Under the pieces are notes generated by a model, which had not been told where the DNA came from, ran no database searches, and was given only the letters and a program-made list of their open reading frames with translations. DNA of 64,000 nucleotides from Lenzites betulinus (Eukaryota; Basidiomycota; Agaricomycetes; Polyporales; Polyporaceae): assembly GCA_022264855.1 (NCBI GenBank), contig JABYQU010000057.1, positions 159,594-223,593 of the forward strand, given 5' to 3'. The position numbers and the translations under genes were made by a program. Below, one piece after another: positions 10,745 through 22,291 of this stretch (position 1 is the stretch's first letter; each line of letters starts with the position of its first letter).

Positions 10745-10752
10745 TCGGGGGA
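10745..10752. repeat. Target site duplication, left copy (TCGGGGGA)
   Basis: Direct 8 bp repeat matched at 12898-12905 across the foldback element. Because the bases at the junction are shared, the duplication could be read as 6-8 bp. Confidence 0.75.
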
Positions 10753-11740
10753 CACCTGGACCTCACCTGAAAGCAAGCTAGTTAGCTTGGTATAGGGGGG
10801 GGCTATGCCGAGCTAATTAGCATGGATCTTCGCTTTATCTGCGGGGTGCAATAAAGGCTCAATAAATATTTGTTAGCTAAGCTAAGGACCTCTAGATCAA
10901 GGCTCACCGGTTACGTCGGTGCCCTGTGCCGGTGCCCCTGGCGCCCGACGTGCCACGTGTGCTACTCCCGCCGACAAGCGCCGCGCCGCCCGCTCCCCGC
11001 CCATCAGCGCCGGTCATCGGGCCCATCGGCAACACCCTCACCCACAGCGTCCGGGGCATCGGTAACGTCGTCGCTGATGGCGCCGCGTCGTAGCGCCCGC
11101 GCGCCCTCCCGCACCGACGCTTCCGTATATGGTATGTGGTTCCTCAAATCTCAACCTCCCCTCCCCGGCACGGCTGCGGTACTGGCCCCAATGCAGGTAT
11201 CGCCTTCGTTCTTTTTTTTATTATGTGCGCATTATATAGGGCTATCCAACGCTTGCTTTCCGACAGTAATAGACCAAATTGTGCAAGAGATATGTACATA
11301 TGTCTGGAAAATCCGCTGTCAGCAACATAACATAACATACACTCAGCGCATATGTCATACCCGGGCGGCTTTGACAGCTCTCCCATGTACTATAAGCGTA
11401 TAGCTTTCAAACGAGCCATAATGCATGCTTATACGCCGGGTACAACCTATGTTATGTTCTCCCCTACCTGGTACTAACATACCTTGGCAGCCGATGACAT
11501 ACCGGACTCCCCGGGCTGGCGCGTTGCGATCGAAGCATATCACGCACATTGGTACGGTATATATGGTATATATACAGGTTATCAGGGTCCCGCCGCCAGT
11601 AGAAGTGGTAGAAACGTATGTTGGCACTAAGGGGTATGTTTTAGACAGTGGTTACGACATATCGTGTGCGCAACATATCGAATTTGCCTTCTGTCACCAC
11701 CGGTAGATAGCCCCATACTGCCCGCACAGAACACATCTTG
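10753..11740 (+). repeat. Left arm of the foldback inverted repeat
   Basis: The sequence is repeated in reverse complement at 11909-12897. The outer about 800 bp appear identical, since the long spurious frame at 10870-11403 is matched residue for residue by 12779-12246. The inner part, from about 11550 inward, carries several substitutions and small indels. Confidence 0.9.
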
Positions 11741-11908
11741 CTGCGTGTTTATAATGTGAGTAGACGTTGAGATATGCCCGAAGAACGTCGGATCAAGAGG
11801 AACATGGCATCCATATGCACAGAAATGTACCATTACTTCTGCACAATCTGTGCACATCCACACTGTTTTCCCCATAGCATACCTTGTCCTTACTGTAAAT
11901 TCATGAAA

Positions 11909-12897
11909 CAAGATGCGTTCTGTGCGGGCAGTATGTGGCTACCTACCGGTGGTTACAGAAAGGAAATGCGACATGTTGGCGACATGTTATGTCGTAAACA
12001 CTGTCTAAAACATGCCCCTTAGTGCCAACATACGTTTCTACCACTTCTACTGGCGGCGGGACCCTGATACTTTGTAAATACACTCCATATACCGTACCAA
12101 TGTGCGTGATATGCTTCGATCGCAACGCGCCAGCCCGGGGAGTCCGGTATGTCATCGGCTGCCAAGGTATGTTAGTACCAGGTAGGGGAGAACATAACAT
12201 AGGTTGTACCCGGCGTATAAGCATGCATTATGGCTCGTTTGAAAGCTATACGCTTATAGTACATGGGAGAGCTGTCAAAGCCGCCCGGGTATGACATATG
12301 CGCTGAGTGTATGTTATGTTATGTTGCTGACAGCGGATTTTCCAGACATATGTACATATCTCTTGCACAATTTGGTCTATTACTGTCGGAAAGCAAGCGT
12401 TGGATAGCCCTATATAATGCGCACATAATAAAAAAAAGAACGAAGGCGATACCTGCATTGGGGCCAGTACCGCAGCCGTGCCGGGGAGGGGAGGTTGAGA
12501 TTTGAGGAACCACATACCATATACGGAAGCGTCGGTGCGGGAGGGCGCGCGGGCGCTACGACGCGGCGCCATCAGCGACGACGTTACCGATGCCCCGGAC
12601 GCTGTGGGTGAGGGTGTTGCCGATGGGCCCGATGACCGGCGCTGATGGGCGGGGAGCGGGCGGCGCGGCGCTTGTCGGCGGGAGTAGCACACGTGGCACG
12701 TCGGGCGCCAGGGGCACCGGCACAGGGCACCGACGTAACCGGTGAGCCTTGATCTAGAGGTCCTTAGCTTAGCTAACAAATATTTATTGAGCCTTTATTG
12801 CACCCCGCAGATAAAGCGAAGATCCATGCTAATTAGCTCGGCATAGCCCCCCCCCTATACCAAGCTAACTAGCTTGCTTTCAGGTGAGGTCCAGGTG
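11909..12897 (-). repeat. Right arm of the foldback inverted repeat
   Basis: Reverse complement of the left arm. The pairing axis is near 11825 with a 1 bp offset toward the centre, showing an indel between the arms. Confidence 0.9.
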
Positions 12898-12905
12898 TCG
12901 GGGGA
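12898..12905. repeat. Target site duplication, right copy (TCGGGGGA)
   Basis: Direct match of 10745-10752 on the far side of the element. Confidence 0.75.
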
Positions 12906-13154
12906 GCGAAAAGCCCGGGAGGAGGACCAGAAATAGTAACCGGTTGGGGCCAATAGCTTCTGATCCTAACACACGCAAACAACCTGCTACCACTCAGCGA
13001 AGCGTCTAAATGAAGCTGGCACAGTGACATTCACCTTGCGCAACTTGCCAATACTTCTCTCGATCTCACCTGCGCACTCGACGTGTCATACTGAAGAACT
13101 GAACTCTCATCTTTGAACACCGATTTGACGCTGCTATACCCAAGAGAACACGCT

Positions 13155-13967
13155 ATGGCCGGCAAACAAGGCGCATACGGCGCGCGTGCACAGGACACGG
13201 ACTTCCGCAAGAAATGGGACAAGGAGGAGTACGCGGAGAAGGCGCGCAAGCATGATGAGGAGGAGAAGCAGCGCATGAAGGAGAACGAGGAGCTACAAAA
13301 GCAGGGTGCGTCCTCCCGGTCCTCCTCCAAGCCCATTGTGGCTGTAGCATGCTAATACTGGGTGAACAGGCAAGAAGCCACGTCGAGGTCGCAAGGATGA
13401 CCTGCCCAAACCCACGGAGCTCATGAAACGGAGAGAGGGCTCCCTCGACCTCGACAAGAACCTCGGGAAGACCATAGTCGTGCAGAGCGCCGGGACGCGC
13501 GGGCCCGGCGTGCCTGGGTTCTACTGCGAGCCTTGTAATCGGACATACAAGGACAGCTCGGGATATCTCGACCACATCAACGGCCGTGCACGTCAGTATC
13601 CCCCATACCCGCTTTCCGTCTGGTGCGGCGTATCTCACGACCTCGTACAGACTTACGCGCACTCGGCCAGACAACGCGGATAGAACGCTCCACCCTCGAG
13701 CAGGTCCGCGCGCGAATAGCGTACCTGCGCGAGAAGACGCGCGAGGCGTCCAACGCGAAATCCTTCGACTTCGAGCAGCGGCTTGCGGAGGTGCGCGAGC
13801 GCGAGGCCGCGCTGCGCGCCGAGAAGAAGGCGGCGAAGAAGGCGGTACGAGAACAAGCCCGGGTCGAGCTCGCAAAAGACACAGCGGCCGCCACGGGAGG
13901 CCAGCAGGACGGCGACAGCATGATGTCGATGATGGGCTTCGCCGGGTTCGGGACGACGAAGAAGTGA
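13155..13967 (+). CDS. SNU23: U4/U6.U5 tri-snRNP protein Snu23 (ZMAT2)
   Basis: Three exons (13155-13305, 13370-13591, 13651-13967) give 229 residues, close to the family's usual length. The protein belongs to the spliceosomal tri-snRNP, where Snu23 helps the 5' splice site handover during B-complex activation. Visible features: a charged N-terminal helix (RKKWDKEEYAEKARK), a conserved segment around KRREGSLDLDKNLGK, and a matrin-type C2H2 zinc finger (FYCEPCNRTYKDSSGYLDHINGR, split here by the second intron). These are followed by the characteristic LGQTTRIERSTLEQVRARI and a Lys/Ala-rich coiled C-terminus ending in a Met-rich GFAGFGTTKK tail. The first intron contains a canonical GCTAAT branch-like site. 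The gene converges on the isoleucyl-tRNA synthetase gene, with 159 bp between the stops. Confidence 0.95.
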
Positions 13968-14126
13968 CCCGGGTACCGATCATACCATGTAACCCTATCC
14001 CCCGCTGTGCTCGATGACCCAGACGCAGTTGTATTCTAGATGCACACACACTACTGTAATACACTTCTGATTTTCGTTCGCTTCCCAGATACCGCCCGAA
14101 GGCCCGACGCGCCCCAGAGCCCGACT

Positions 14127-17100
14127 CTACCGCCACGCAAGCGACAGCACGAACCTCACATCCGCGATCTCCTGCTCCTCCTCCAAGAGGACCTTGCGGC
14201 CCTCCCCGCGCTGACTCACGTCCCGCGGCACGCTCCGCACCGTCTTCTCGATGACCTCGAGGTACGCCTCCATCGCGGCGAGGATGTCCTCCCCGGCGCC
14301 CTCCTCGAACGCGTAGTACACGTCCACGTCGTCCGTCGCCTGCAGCCCCGCGCGCTTGCGCAGCTTCTGCACGCGGTTGATGAGCTCGCGCGCGAGGTAC
14401 TCCGTCTGCAGCTCCGGGTGGACCTGGATGTCGAGCCGCACGACGACCTCGTTGTCCGTGTTCGTCGCGTGCTGCGCCGCGCCGCCCGCGGCCTGCTCGG
14501 GGAGCTCGATGTAGCGCTGCACGGCGAGGTCGCCCGCGACGAGCTCGATGCCGTCCACGGTGATCTTGCCGGTGTCGACGTATTTGCGCACGGCGTCGCT
14601 CGTCACGGATGGAAGCGCGTTCTTGACCCGCCCGAGGTCTTTGCGCAGTTTCCGGCCGAGGACGGCCCAGTCCGCGACCGCGCGGTACTTCACGCCGGCG
14701 AGTTGCTCGTCGGAGGTGAAGACGACGTCGCGGAGGTTGAGCTCGGACTGGACGTAGCGCTGCAGGCTCTTTACGTCCTCGAGGTATACCGGATCGGCGT
14801 GGAAGACGAGAAGCTCTTGGAGAGGAGTCTGTCGTGTGATGTATCAGAGGCCTGCTTTATCGTTCTAGAGATGACACTGACCTTGAGCGATAGGTTATGA
14901 CGTTCACGGAGATTACGCGTGAGGTCAATGACCGTCTGCATACGCTTGACCTTGCGTTCAATCTCCTCATCAAAGTACTCCTCCTTGACATCGGGGAAGG
15001 GCAAGAAGTGGATGGACCGCCTGTCGCCCGCCTTGGCATCCTCCGGGATGAAAGTCCTGAGCTCCTGGTAGATGTTCTCGGTCAGGAAGGGGGTGTAAGA
15101 TGACTACAAACGGTCCGATTATCAGTATACTGGCCACCCGCGATATTTCGCATCACTGACCATAGTCTGGCAGAGCGTAAGGAGTGTTTCGAAAAGGGTG
15201 TTGAGCGCCTCTACGGTGTCCTCCTCGCCGTCCTCGCCTTTCAGCCGCCTACGGTTGAAGCGGATGTACCAGTTCGTGAGCTCATCGATGAGGTCGAGCA
15301 ACCGCGGGATGATCGTGTACAGTCGGTACGCGGCCATCTCTTCCCGCACAAGGCGAATGAGCGACTGGCAACGCGCAAGGATCCAGCGATCCATGACGTT
15401 CTGCGAGACAGGCGCGTGTGCATGATAGACGAACGCCCGGCCCGTCGTCTTCTGTAGCAACGCCGCCTGCCCGAGGAAGAAGCGGAAGGCGTTGAGCCAG
15501 GGGAGGAGCACGCGCGAGACGACCTCTCGGACGCCCGCTTCGCGGAATCGCAGATTGTCACCACGAACGATGGGCGAGTTCACAAGGAACATCCTGTGAA
15601 GGGAGGTGTGAGTTTTCGTTGCGTGATGTCGTGCGAATGGCTCACCTGGTGGCGTCGGCGCCGTACTGGTCAATGATGCCGTTGGGATCGGGGTAGTTCT
15701 TCAAGCTCTTGCTCATCTTCTTACCGTCCCTACAGAAAAACATCAATGCTAAAATCCCCTTTAGAGTGGACGGAATTACGCACTCAGCAAGAACGAGACC
15801 CGTGACGATGAGGTTCTTCCATGGTGCCTTGCCGAAGAGATGTGTAGAGAGCACGAGCAGGGTGTAGAACCAGCCGCGCGTCTGGTCGATACCTTCCGAA
15901 ACGAAATCTGCGGGGAATGTACCCTCGAACTGTGCCTTGTTCTCGAAGGGGTAGTGCTGTTGTGCGTATGGCATGCTACATTATCCCTGTCAACGATTCG
16001 ATTCGGCCACACAAAGTATTCTTGCTCACCTGCCCGACTCGAACCAACAGTCGAACACCTCTTCAATGCGCTTCAGTTGCCCCTTGCCTTTCTGCGACGG
16101 GATAGTGATGTGGTCGATCTTGTCGCGGTGAAGATCCGTGACTCCCTTGACACCGGACAACCGTTCTAGCTCCTCCACTGACCCAACGCAGACGATCTAA
16201 ACCAAAGTTGTGGCGTCAGAAGGATACGACTTCCCACAGACGCGTATACTAACCTCTTCAAGATCCTCGCTAACCCACAGCGGCATTGGTGTCCCCCAAT
16301 AGCGATTTCGCGAAACGTTCCAGTCCCGCGCATTCGCAATCCAGTTGCCAAATCGACCATCCCCGACGCTCTGGGGCACCCATCGTGTCTCCTTGTTGTT
16401 CGCGACCAGCTGGTCTACGACTGGCTGGACGCGGACAAACCACACCGGGATGGCGCGGTAGATCAAGGGGGTCCCTGACCTATCAAATGGGTCAAAAACA
16501 GTAGAATCTCGGTAATAATGGGGCATACCGCCAGCAGTAGGGGTACGAGTGATTGATAGTGGACTGGACAATTAAACGGCCCTTGTTCTTGAGCACCTTC
16601 TGGATCTCCTTGTCGGCAGCCTAGTTAAGATGTGAGCAATCAATGGGTCTAAGCTAAGCTTGTGGCACGCTATACCTTGACATGTAGCCCAGCGAATTCC
16701 GACACTTGCTGAGTGAAGCGACCAGCATCGTCAATGGGGCATGGAGGCATATCTTCTGGGCGAAGCACGCCGTTCTCGATGGAGATACGGTGATCATCTT
16801 CACCGAACGCAGGCGCTTGGTGGACAATACCTGTACCATCCTCAGCCGTCACGTAGGTGTCGTTGAGCACCCGGAACGCCTTGTCTTCGAACTGTGTCAA
16901 AGTAGATGAGCGGTGTTGTACCAGGGTGAGTGTCTGAGGCTTACCTGCTCCGTGAAGTACTCGAATAATGGCACATATCGCCATCCCTTCATGTCAGAGC
17001 CCTTGAAAGTGGCAATCTTTTTGAATTTCGCTTTCTTCGGGTCCTTGTAGAGCGTTCGAAGGAGATTCTCGTGGATGATGAAGTTTTGGTCGCGTTCTTG

Positions 17101-17955
17101 ATCGTGGATCTTGATGTAGTTGTAGTCGGGGTGCACACACAGACCAAGGTTGGAGGGGAGTGTCCAAGGTGTCGTCGTCCATGCCAGAAGGGATGTTGAC
17201 CGATCATCGACCAGAGGAAAAGCGACAGTAACGGCGGGATCGTTGACGTCCTTGTACGCCAGGTTGGCCTCGAAATTGGAAAGAGGCGTCAAGAGGCCAG
17301 TCGAGTAGGGCATGACTTTGAGTCCACGATAGATCATGTCCTTCTCGAAAAGTTGCTTGAAGGCCCACCACACGCTCTCCATGAATGTGATATTGAGAGT
17401 CTTATAGTCGTTGTCGAAGTCAATCCAGCGGCCCATACGCTCGACGGTGCGGCGCCATTCCGAAGCATAGCGCATGACGATAGCGCGGCATTCCTCGTTG
17501 TATTTGTCGATTCCCATCTTCATGACATCGTCGCGGCTAGTGATCCCGAGTTTCTTGTCGATCTCGTGCTCGACTGGAACACCGTGTGTATCCCAACCGA
17601 AGCGGCGAACGACATGGAATCCACTCGCATGTGCATGTCTTGTAACGATGTCCTAAAATTGCTGTCGTACGCGAGCTCATATCTCTTTCAAAGGGACGTA
17701 CCTTGATGGTCCCTGCGAGGAGATGCCCGTAATGGGGCAGGCCGGTGGCAAATGGCGGACCGTCGTAGAACGAATACTCGGGTCTACCCTCCGACAACTT
17801 CAGACTTGTTTGAAATGCATCGATCTCTCTCCAGTATGCAATAACTTTCTCTTCCTCCTTGGCGAAATTGAATGGCGCCGACACTGCCGCCCGATTAAGC
17901 AAAGTGGGCCGCGCGCAGGACAAGTCCGCTTACGATTGTGTGGTGGGAAAGTCAT
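14127..17955 (-). CDS. ILS1: Cytoplasmic isoleucyl-tRNA synthetase
   Basis: A multi-exon minus-strand gene of roughly 1,080 residues that charges tRNA-Ile with isoleucine. The start ATG at 17955 opens a short exon (MTFPPHN) joined to [13 protein letters not shown]. The class I signature is present as [12 protein letters not shown] (HIGH equivalent) and the second as DGKKMSKS. Between them are the editing-domain motif [27 protein letters not shown] and FDCWFESGS. The anticodon-binding domain follows with [13 protein letters not shown] and [14 protein letters not shown], and a C-terminal domain ends in [10 protein letters not shown]. No organellar presequence is visible and the architecture is the eukaryotic cytosolic one. 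About ten short introns interrupt it, including around 15596-15642, 15729-15781 and 16199-16253. No broken motif was seen. Confidence 0.96.
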
Positions 17956-18433
17956 TTTTATGAGATCCCGAAGGGATTCCTGTCCCTAGAAAGAGCACGC
18001 AGAGAGCAGAGTTCAAGAAGAGAGCGCGGAGCAGGAGTCAGTCTGTATGTGCAAGTCACCTTTAGGCTCGTCTGCCACAGTAGATAAGCGCTCATTCCGC
18101 GATCAGATCATCTGAGATCTTCGTACCTTTATGGTAAGTACAATATGTCATTCCAGTCGTCTTCGACGGTCTGACCTCCGACAGTACTATGATATGCACC
18201 GAGGCAAGTCAAAAGCACTTGACCGGAAATGTAATGTTATTAAGACATAATAATAAGCGTACAGTAACGTTACAAAGTGCCACTCGTGGCAAACATCGTG
18301 GCGCATTACCCGAGTAGGCGCCACTGGCACGGGTGGCTGCGGCAGCAACCCGTAGTTGTGACTTGTACTTAGACCAGTCCCGTCAACTGGTGAGGTGTGC
18401 CACACAACTCTGTGATGTGTAAATCGGAACAAA
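17956..18433. promoter_or_regulatory. Intergenic region between divergent IleRS and BTB genes
   Basis: About 480 bp separate the two divergent starts, so both promoters should lie here. No TATA box or other motif stood out with confidence. Confidence 0.4.
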
Positions 18434-20532
18434 ATGCTCACCCATTCATCCTATGACAGCTCCAAATTCTCTTCCGCCATAAGTAGGATCCATGCCTCCG
18501 AAAGCTGGCAAGAAAGTGCGCGTATTGATATTGCTCCAACCACGAAAGTATGTACTGACTCCTCAGCTCTCGCAACCCGAAAGTCCAACAATAATGTCAA
18601 GCATGAGCCGGTTGATTTGCCGCAGGCTACTTCCATAAAGCCGGTCGACACACCGGATGACACTTTCCCAAAGCCCGTCGATCCACCGGATGACACTTTC
18701 CCAAAGCCCGTCGATCCACCGCATGACACTTCCCCCGGACCACCGTCTCTTTTTTGGAACATTGTAGCCAACCGGCAACAAGCAGGTGTGATAAGACACA
18801 AACCGTACCCGGACATAATTTGAATGACAGGCCCACAGCATCTACGGGAGGCGAGCACATAACAGGCCATGCTGGATGGAGTTCCAACAATGGTAGTGTC
18901 CCACATAATGCGCCTGCATTGGCCGCCGGCGCCACTGCAACAGCAAAACCTACTACCACGAACCAAAGGGCACCAAGCACTTATACAACAGCTTCGAATG
19001 CCACCTGGGAGGATGCCGGCCAATATGCTCTCAACGCGAGCATCCTATCCGGAATGTTCGAGGATCTCCGCATTGTAACGTTCTCCAGACGTTCTTCAAA
19101 CGACTCTATCACTACCCCACGGGTGTTGTACGCGAACCAGACCCTGTTGACGCGGACCATACCAGCACTTCTCACTGGTGAGCAGTTTCTTTGTGTTTCG
19201 GCCACGTTGATGCTCACATGAGAGGCACAAGTCGAAGTCGCGGACCAGAAATTAGAAGAGAAAGCAACATTCTTGGAGAACGCTGTGGTCCCAGCGGTAT
19301 CTTACGGGTATGGTGAAGATAGCGATCTAGAGGACTATCAATCCGACGAAGAAGAGTCTGAAGACGATGGCACCACGAAGACGCCCAACGTTCACCTCGA
19401 CGCCGAAACCGAGGGTGAAACGCCGGCATCTCTAGTAGCGGGCTCCGATCCATCGCAGCCAGACACTTCCTCCCCCACACATTCCTTGTCCGAAGATGAT
19501 GAAAACTCAAGAACGGAAGGGGCAGATAGTAAGGAGTCCAATGTGCGTCATACACTACGAGTCACGACGTAGCATAGGCTTCTTATCATCCTATGCAGGC
19601 GGCCGCCAGCATTCCTAGAGGTGCCCCTAGTCCGACCGAATCTGAGAGCTTTGTTTCCGTCTCTCCCCCGGAGAATGCCACTGCTCCACCGAGCGCGAAT
19701 CATGGACCACAGGCGTCGGACGTCAAGCCTAAGAAACCTAGGGTCAAAACACAGACAGCCAGCAAGTCCCGCCCCATGGTCGACCCCGCTGTTACAAGAC
19801 CCCGTTCGATTGTTGTGACAGACATAGCCTATCGCACGTACGTCCAAAGAATCTACTCCTTAATATATGCTAACACCTGGTCAAATCGCACAGATGGCGG
19901 GCTGTCTTATTCTACGCTTATACACACCGGATCGCGTTTTCCCCCTTGCGATCCCAGGGGGTCAATCTTGCTCCTGTAGACGACGAGAATGACCCCGCCC
20001 AACTGCCCATATGTTCGCCGAAGTCAGTGTACCGCCTCGCAGTGAAGGTCAGTTGCAGTCTCTAACTCCGGCGTTGCGGGGCGCTCATACATATACAGTA
20101 CGGCCATACGGAGCTGCAGCAGCTTGCTATGAGCGACATTTGGTCGAAACTTTCGACTCAAAACGTGCTCACAGAACTCTTCTCGAGTTTCACATCGAGG
20201 CCAGTACCAGGCTACCGCCTCACAAACACTCGAACGCAATCGCTGACGGGTACACCATGCAATGCAACAGATACCCCGCGATTCAAGAGATGGAACTTAA
20301 CTACGTCGGAGTGTACATCAAGCACCCAGACATCATTGTCCGCCTCCCAGCGTGGACGGACCGCTTCGCACGCGGCGAACTCAAGGAACACGCTGACACC
20401 TTCGGGCGGTTCATCCATATGCTCGTCTGCGCGGCGACCGCAGCGCCAGCTGGCGAAAATATGTGTCCACGGGGATGCGCGATGGCGACCGTCCAGCATA
20501 GATGCACCATGTGCGGGATCACGTTCATGTGA
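18434..20532 (+). CDS. BTB/POZ domain protein with acidic insert
   Basis: Several exons can be joined in frame. The N-terminal part is low-complexity with a 33 bp tandem repeat encoding PPDDTFPKPVD. A BTB first half follows (ILSGMFEDLRIVTFSRR, PRVLYANQTLL). Then comes an acidic Ser/Glu-rich insert of about 140 residues. The BTB second half reads RTWRAVLFYAYTHRIAF, SPKSVYRLAVKYGH and LTELFSSFTSR, with a helical tail. The last exon ends in a small Cys motif (CPRGC..CTMC). In basidiomycetes such proteins are thought to act as dimerising adaptors, possibly for Cul3 ligases. Exons: about 18434-18784, then 18838-19177 with an inferred acceptor, 19223-19542, about 19599-19839, 19899-20047, 20099-20199 and 20271-20532. 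The intron at 20200-20270 appears to use a GC donor. The start could instead be a downstream ATG at about 18492. Domain call is firm; N-terminal exons are not. Confidence 0.75.
18650..18735 (+). repeat. 33 bp tandem repeat inside the BTB gene
   Basis: About two and a half copies encode the 11-residue unit PPDDTFPKPVD in the predicted N-terminal region. It looks like slippage-prone disordered linker. Confidence 0.7.
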
Positions 20533-20817
20533 GCTGGATCACTTTTCACAAGATATGAGGGGTATCGAGGTTCTTGAACGACTGTATGAGTAGAGACTGG
20601 ACAAATGTATGCTGATTGTCTGGACACGACGCTTTTATGACACACTATGCAGGCTTCAAATTCAGTTCGAGCTCCAGCTGCGACATACACGCTTGAGCCA
20701 CCGGGCTTTCTTCGTGTCCGCACCAAGGTCTGGATCACGCAGTGCCGCGAACCGTCTGATAGCTAGTCTGCACGTCTCACCCCTGAACTTTGTGATCAGC
20801 CTATGGTGCAATTTGGC

Positions 20818-22056
20818 CTAGAAGTTCCACATAAGCCATGAACGCAGCAAGTAGTTAAGCACGCGTACCGTGACAGTATTCTCCGACATGTCCGCGCCAT
20901 CCGTCGAGAGGTCGGCGACCTGTCGTACCTCCAGATCACCAAAATTCGCGAGCCAGACCTGCCAGAGACACTCCTCCCAGTCGGCCGTGCGGGACATGTT
21001 GGCAAAGAAGCGTTCTGTGCACCATGTCGCATCGTCGCGTGCGATCACCACCGGTGCAAGAGGCGCGAATGGGAAAGACGTCTGCTCCGTGTTGGTGAGT
21101 ATTCCCGGCCTACGTTTGCGTGTACGGCCTTCGGACGACATTGCTGACGATAGCGTGGGCTGTTGGTGTAGTAGGGTACGGTAGAGGGTCTTAGGTGGGA
21201 CGGAGGTGAGATTGCTAGGGAAAAGGACGACGCGCGGGCTCGGGGCGAGGAACCGCGCGAGATTGAGGAACATATTCGGATGCATGTCCGAATTCGCGGG
21301 CAAATGAAGGAAGTGGACAAAGAACGTGTGTTTGAGCGGTGGGTGCTTGCGTTGGATGGCGGTCAATTTCGCTACCAGTTGCAGGTGCTCCGGAGAGGAC
21401 GGTACTGCCGTTGTTGTGACAAGCAGGCTTATTGGTCCTGTGTATGCGTTAGGACGTGAACATAGACATAACACATATACCCTCTGACCTCGCCATTCAG
21501 CGGCCCAGCTTTCAATATGCTCCACCCCTTCTTCAGTAGTCCATAAGGCGGCGGAAAAGACTGGGTTTTCTGACAGAGTCGCCAAGACGTTCGTGCTCAA
21601 GACAGGAGGAAGAGACCCAGAAGAAGAGACCTTGAAAAGAAGATGGTCCACAGGAAGCCCCTTCAGCACAGAAAGATCTACCAACACGTTAGTGGCCAAA
21701 ACGAGTTTCACGGTCACGAAGGACCAACCTAGCGTCTCGTTGGTTCTGAAAGAACGTCCCCAGAAACTGCAGCACATATAGCTAGAGAAAGCCAAGATGC
21801 TGAAAAGACAGTATCCCAAGACGAGAGTCGCCAGAGACGGTGTACCCGGGACCCAAGGTCGTACCACAGCCGGAGCAGAGCCAGAGAGCCAAAGGTCCAG
21901 TTGTGACAAGATAGCGTTCCGTGATGTGTGTCCATACTGTCTGTTCTTGCGAGAATTTGCGTCGTCTGGGTCTGAAGACAACCGGAGGTGTATAGCATGG
22001 GCCCTACTCTTGCTGGGTGGGGAGGACGAGGACGCTGTCTTGTGCAACATTGTCAT
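20818..22056 (-). CDS. GT49-like (LARGE-type) glycosyltransferase, type II membrane
   Basis: A single-exon frame of 412 residues from ATG 22056. A hydrophobic anchor (about residues 72-98, LATLVLGYCLFSILAFSSYM) follows a Ser-rich cytosolic tail with no signal peptide, the topology of a Golgi type II enzyme. The luminal part contains NMFLNLARFLAPSPRVVLFPSN, PFAPLAPVVIARDD and WCTERFFANMSRTADWEECLWQ, which I associate with basidiomycete GT49-like proteins. By analogy it would transfer a sugar to a glycan or glycoprotein. The classical DXD metal site is not obvious (PSN lies where a D-rich motif might be), so activity is uncertain. It converges on the BTB gene, 285 bp between stops. The frame ends LLRSWLMWNF, slightly short, so a 3' exon may be missing. 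Confidence 0.65.
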   Translation of the reverse strand: MTMLHKTASSSSPPSKSRAHAIHLRLSSDPDDANSRKNRQYGHTSRNAILSQLDLWLSGSAPAVVRPWVPGTPSLATLVLGYCLFSILAFSSYMCCSFWGRSFRTNETLGWSFVTVKLVLATNVLVDLSVLKGLPVDHLLFKVSSSGSLPPVLSTNVLATLSENPVFSAALWTTEEGVEHIESWAAEWRGQRVYVLCLCSRPNAYTGPISLLVTTTAVPSSPEHLQLVAKLTAIQRKHPPLKHTFFVHFLHLPANSDMHPNMFLNLARFLAPSPRVVLFPSNLTSVPPKTLYRTLLHQQPTLSSAMSSEGRTRKRRPGILTNTEQTSFPFAPLAPVVIARDDATWCTERFFANMSRTADWEECLWQVWLANFGDLEVRQVADLSTDGADMSENTVTVRVLNYLLRSWLMWNF

Positions 22057-22291
22057 CTTCCAGATTGATCACAGTAACAGACCCGAGGTAGAGTTCACTT
22101 CAATGTAGGGACCTCTTGCGACAATCTACGTGAGTCGCTTGCGAGTCTTTTGATCACGGGAAGACGAAGTCAGTGCGGTGAAGTGGTTGGGAGAAGGAAA
22201 GTAACAGCGCCTAACCGAGTCTAATTCAGCAGGCCGCGGGCGCTACAAAGTTCATCGACGGTATCCGACTTCCTAGTACTTGCTACCGTTC

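Larger units (their letters stand above)
10753..12897. mobile_element. Foldback (long-TIR) DNA transposon, non-autonomous
   Basis: The element is a near-perfect palindrome of about 2.1 kb. It starts CACCTGGACC and ends GGTCCAGGTG, with arms of about 990 bp and a unique centre of about 168 bp. It is flanked by the same 8 bp, TCGGGGGA, at 10745-10752 and 12898-12905, as expected of a target site duplication. No transposase is encoded; open frames in the arms are mirror copies of each other. An 8 bp duplication and short AGCTAA/TTAGCT motifs near both ends would suit a hAT-like or Zisupton-like transposase acting in trans, but the superfamily is inference. Confidence 0.88.

Noticed and set aside
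10870..11403. 177-residue open frame, repeated identically at 12246-12779 on the other strand
   Set aside because: Both copies are the same DNA in the two arms of the foldback element. The translation is low-complexity with no domain, and the frame is a by-product of GC-rich sequence.
11774..12022. 82-residue Cys-rich frame across the foldback centre (CTICAHPHC, CPYC)
   Set aside because: It crosses the loop and runs into the diverged arm with no family signal. The Cys spacing does not fit a known finger and it is probably chance.
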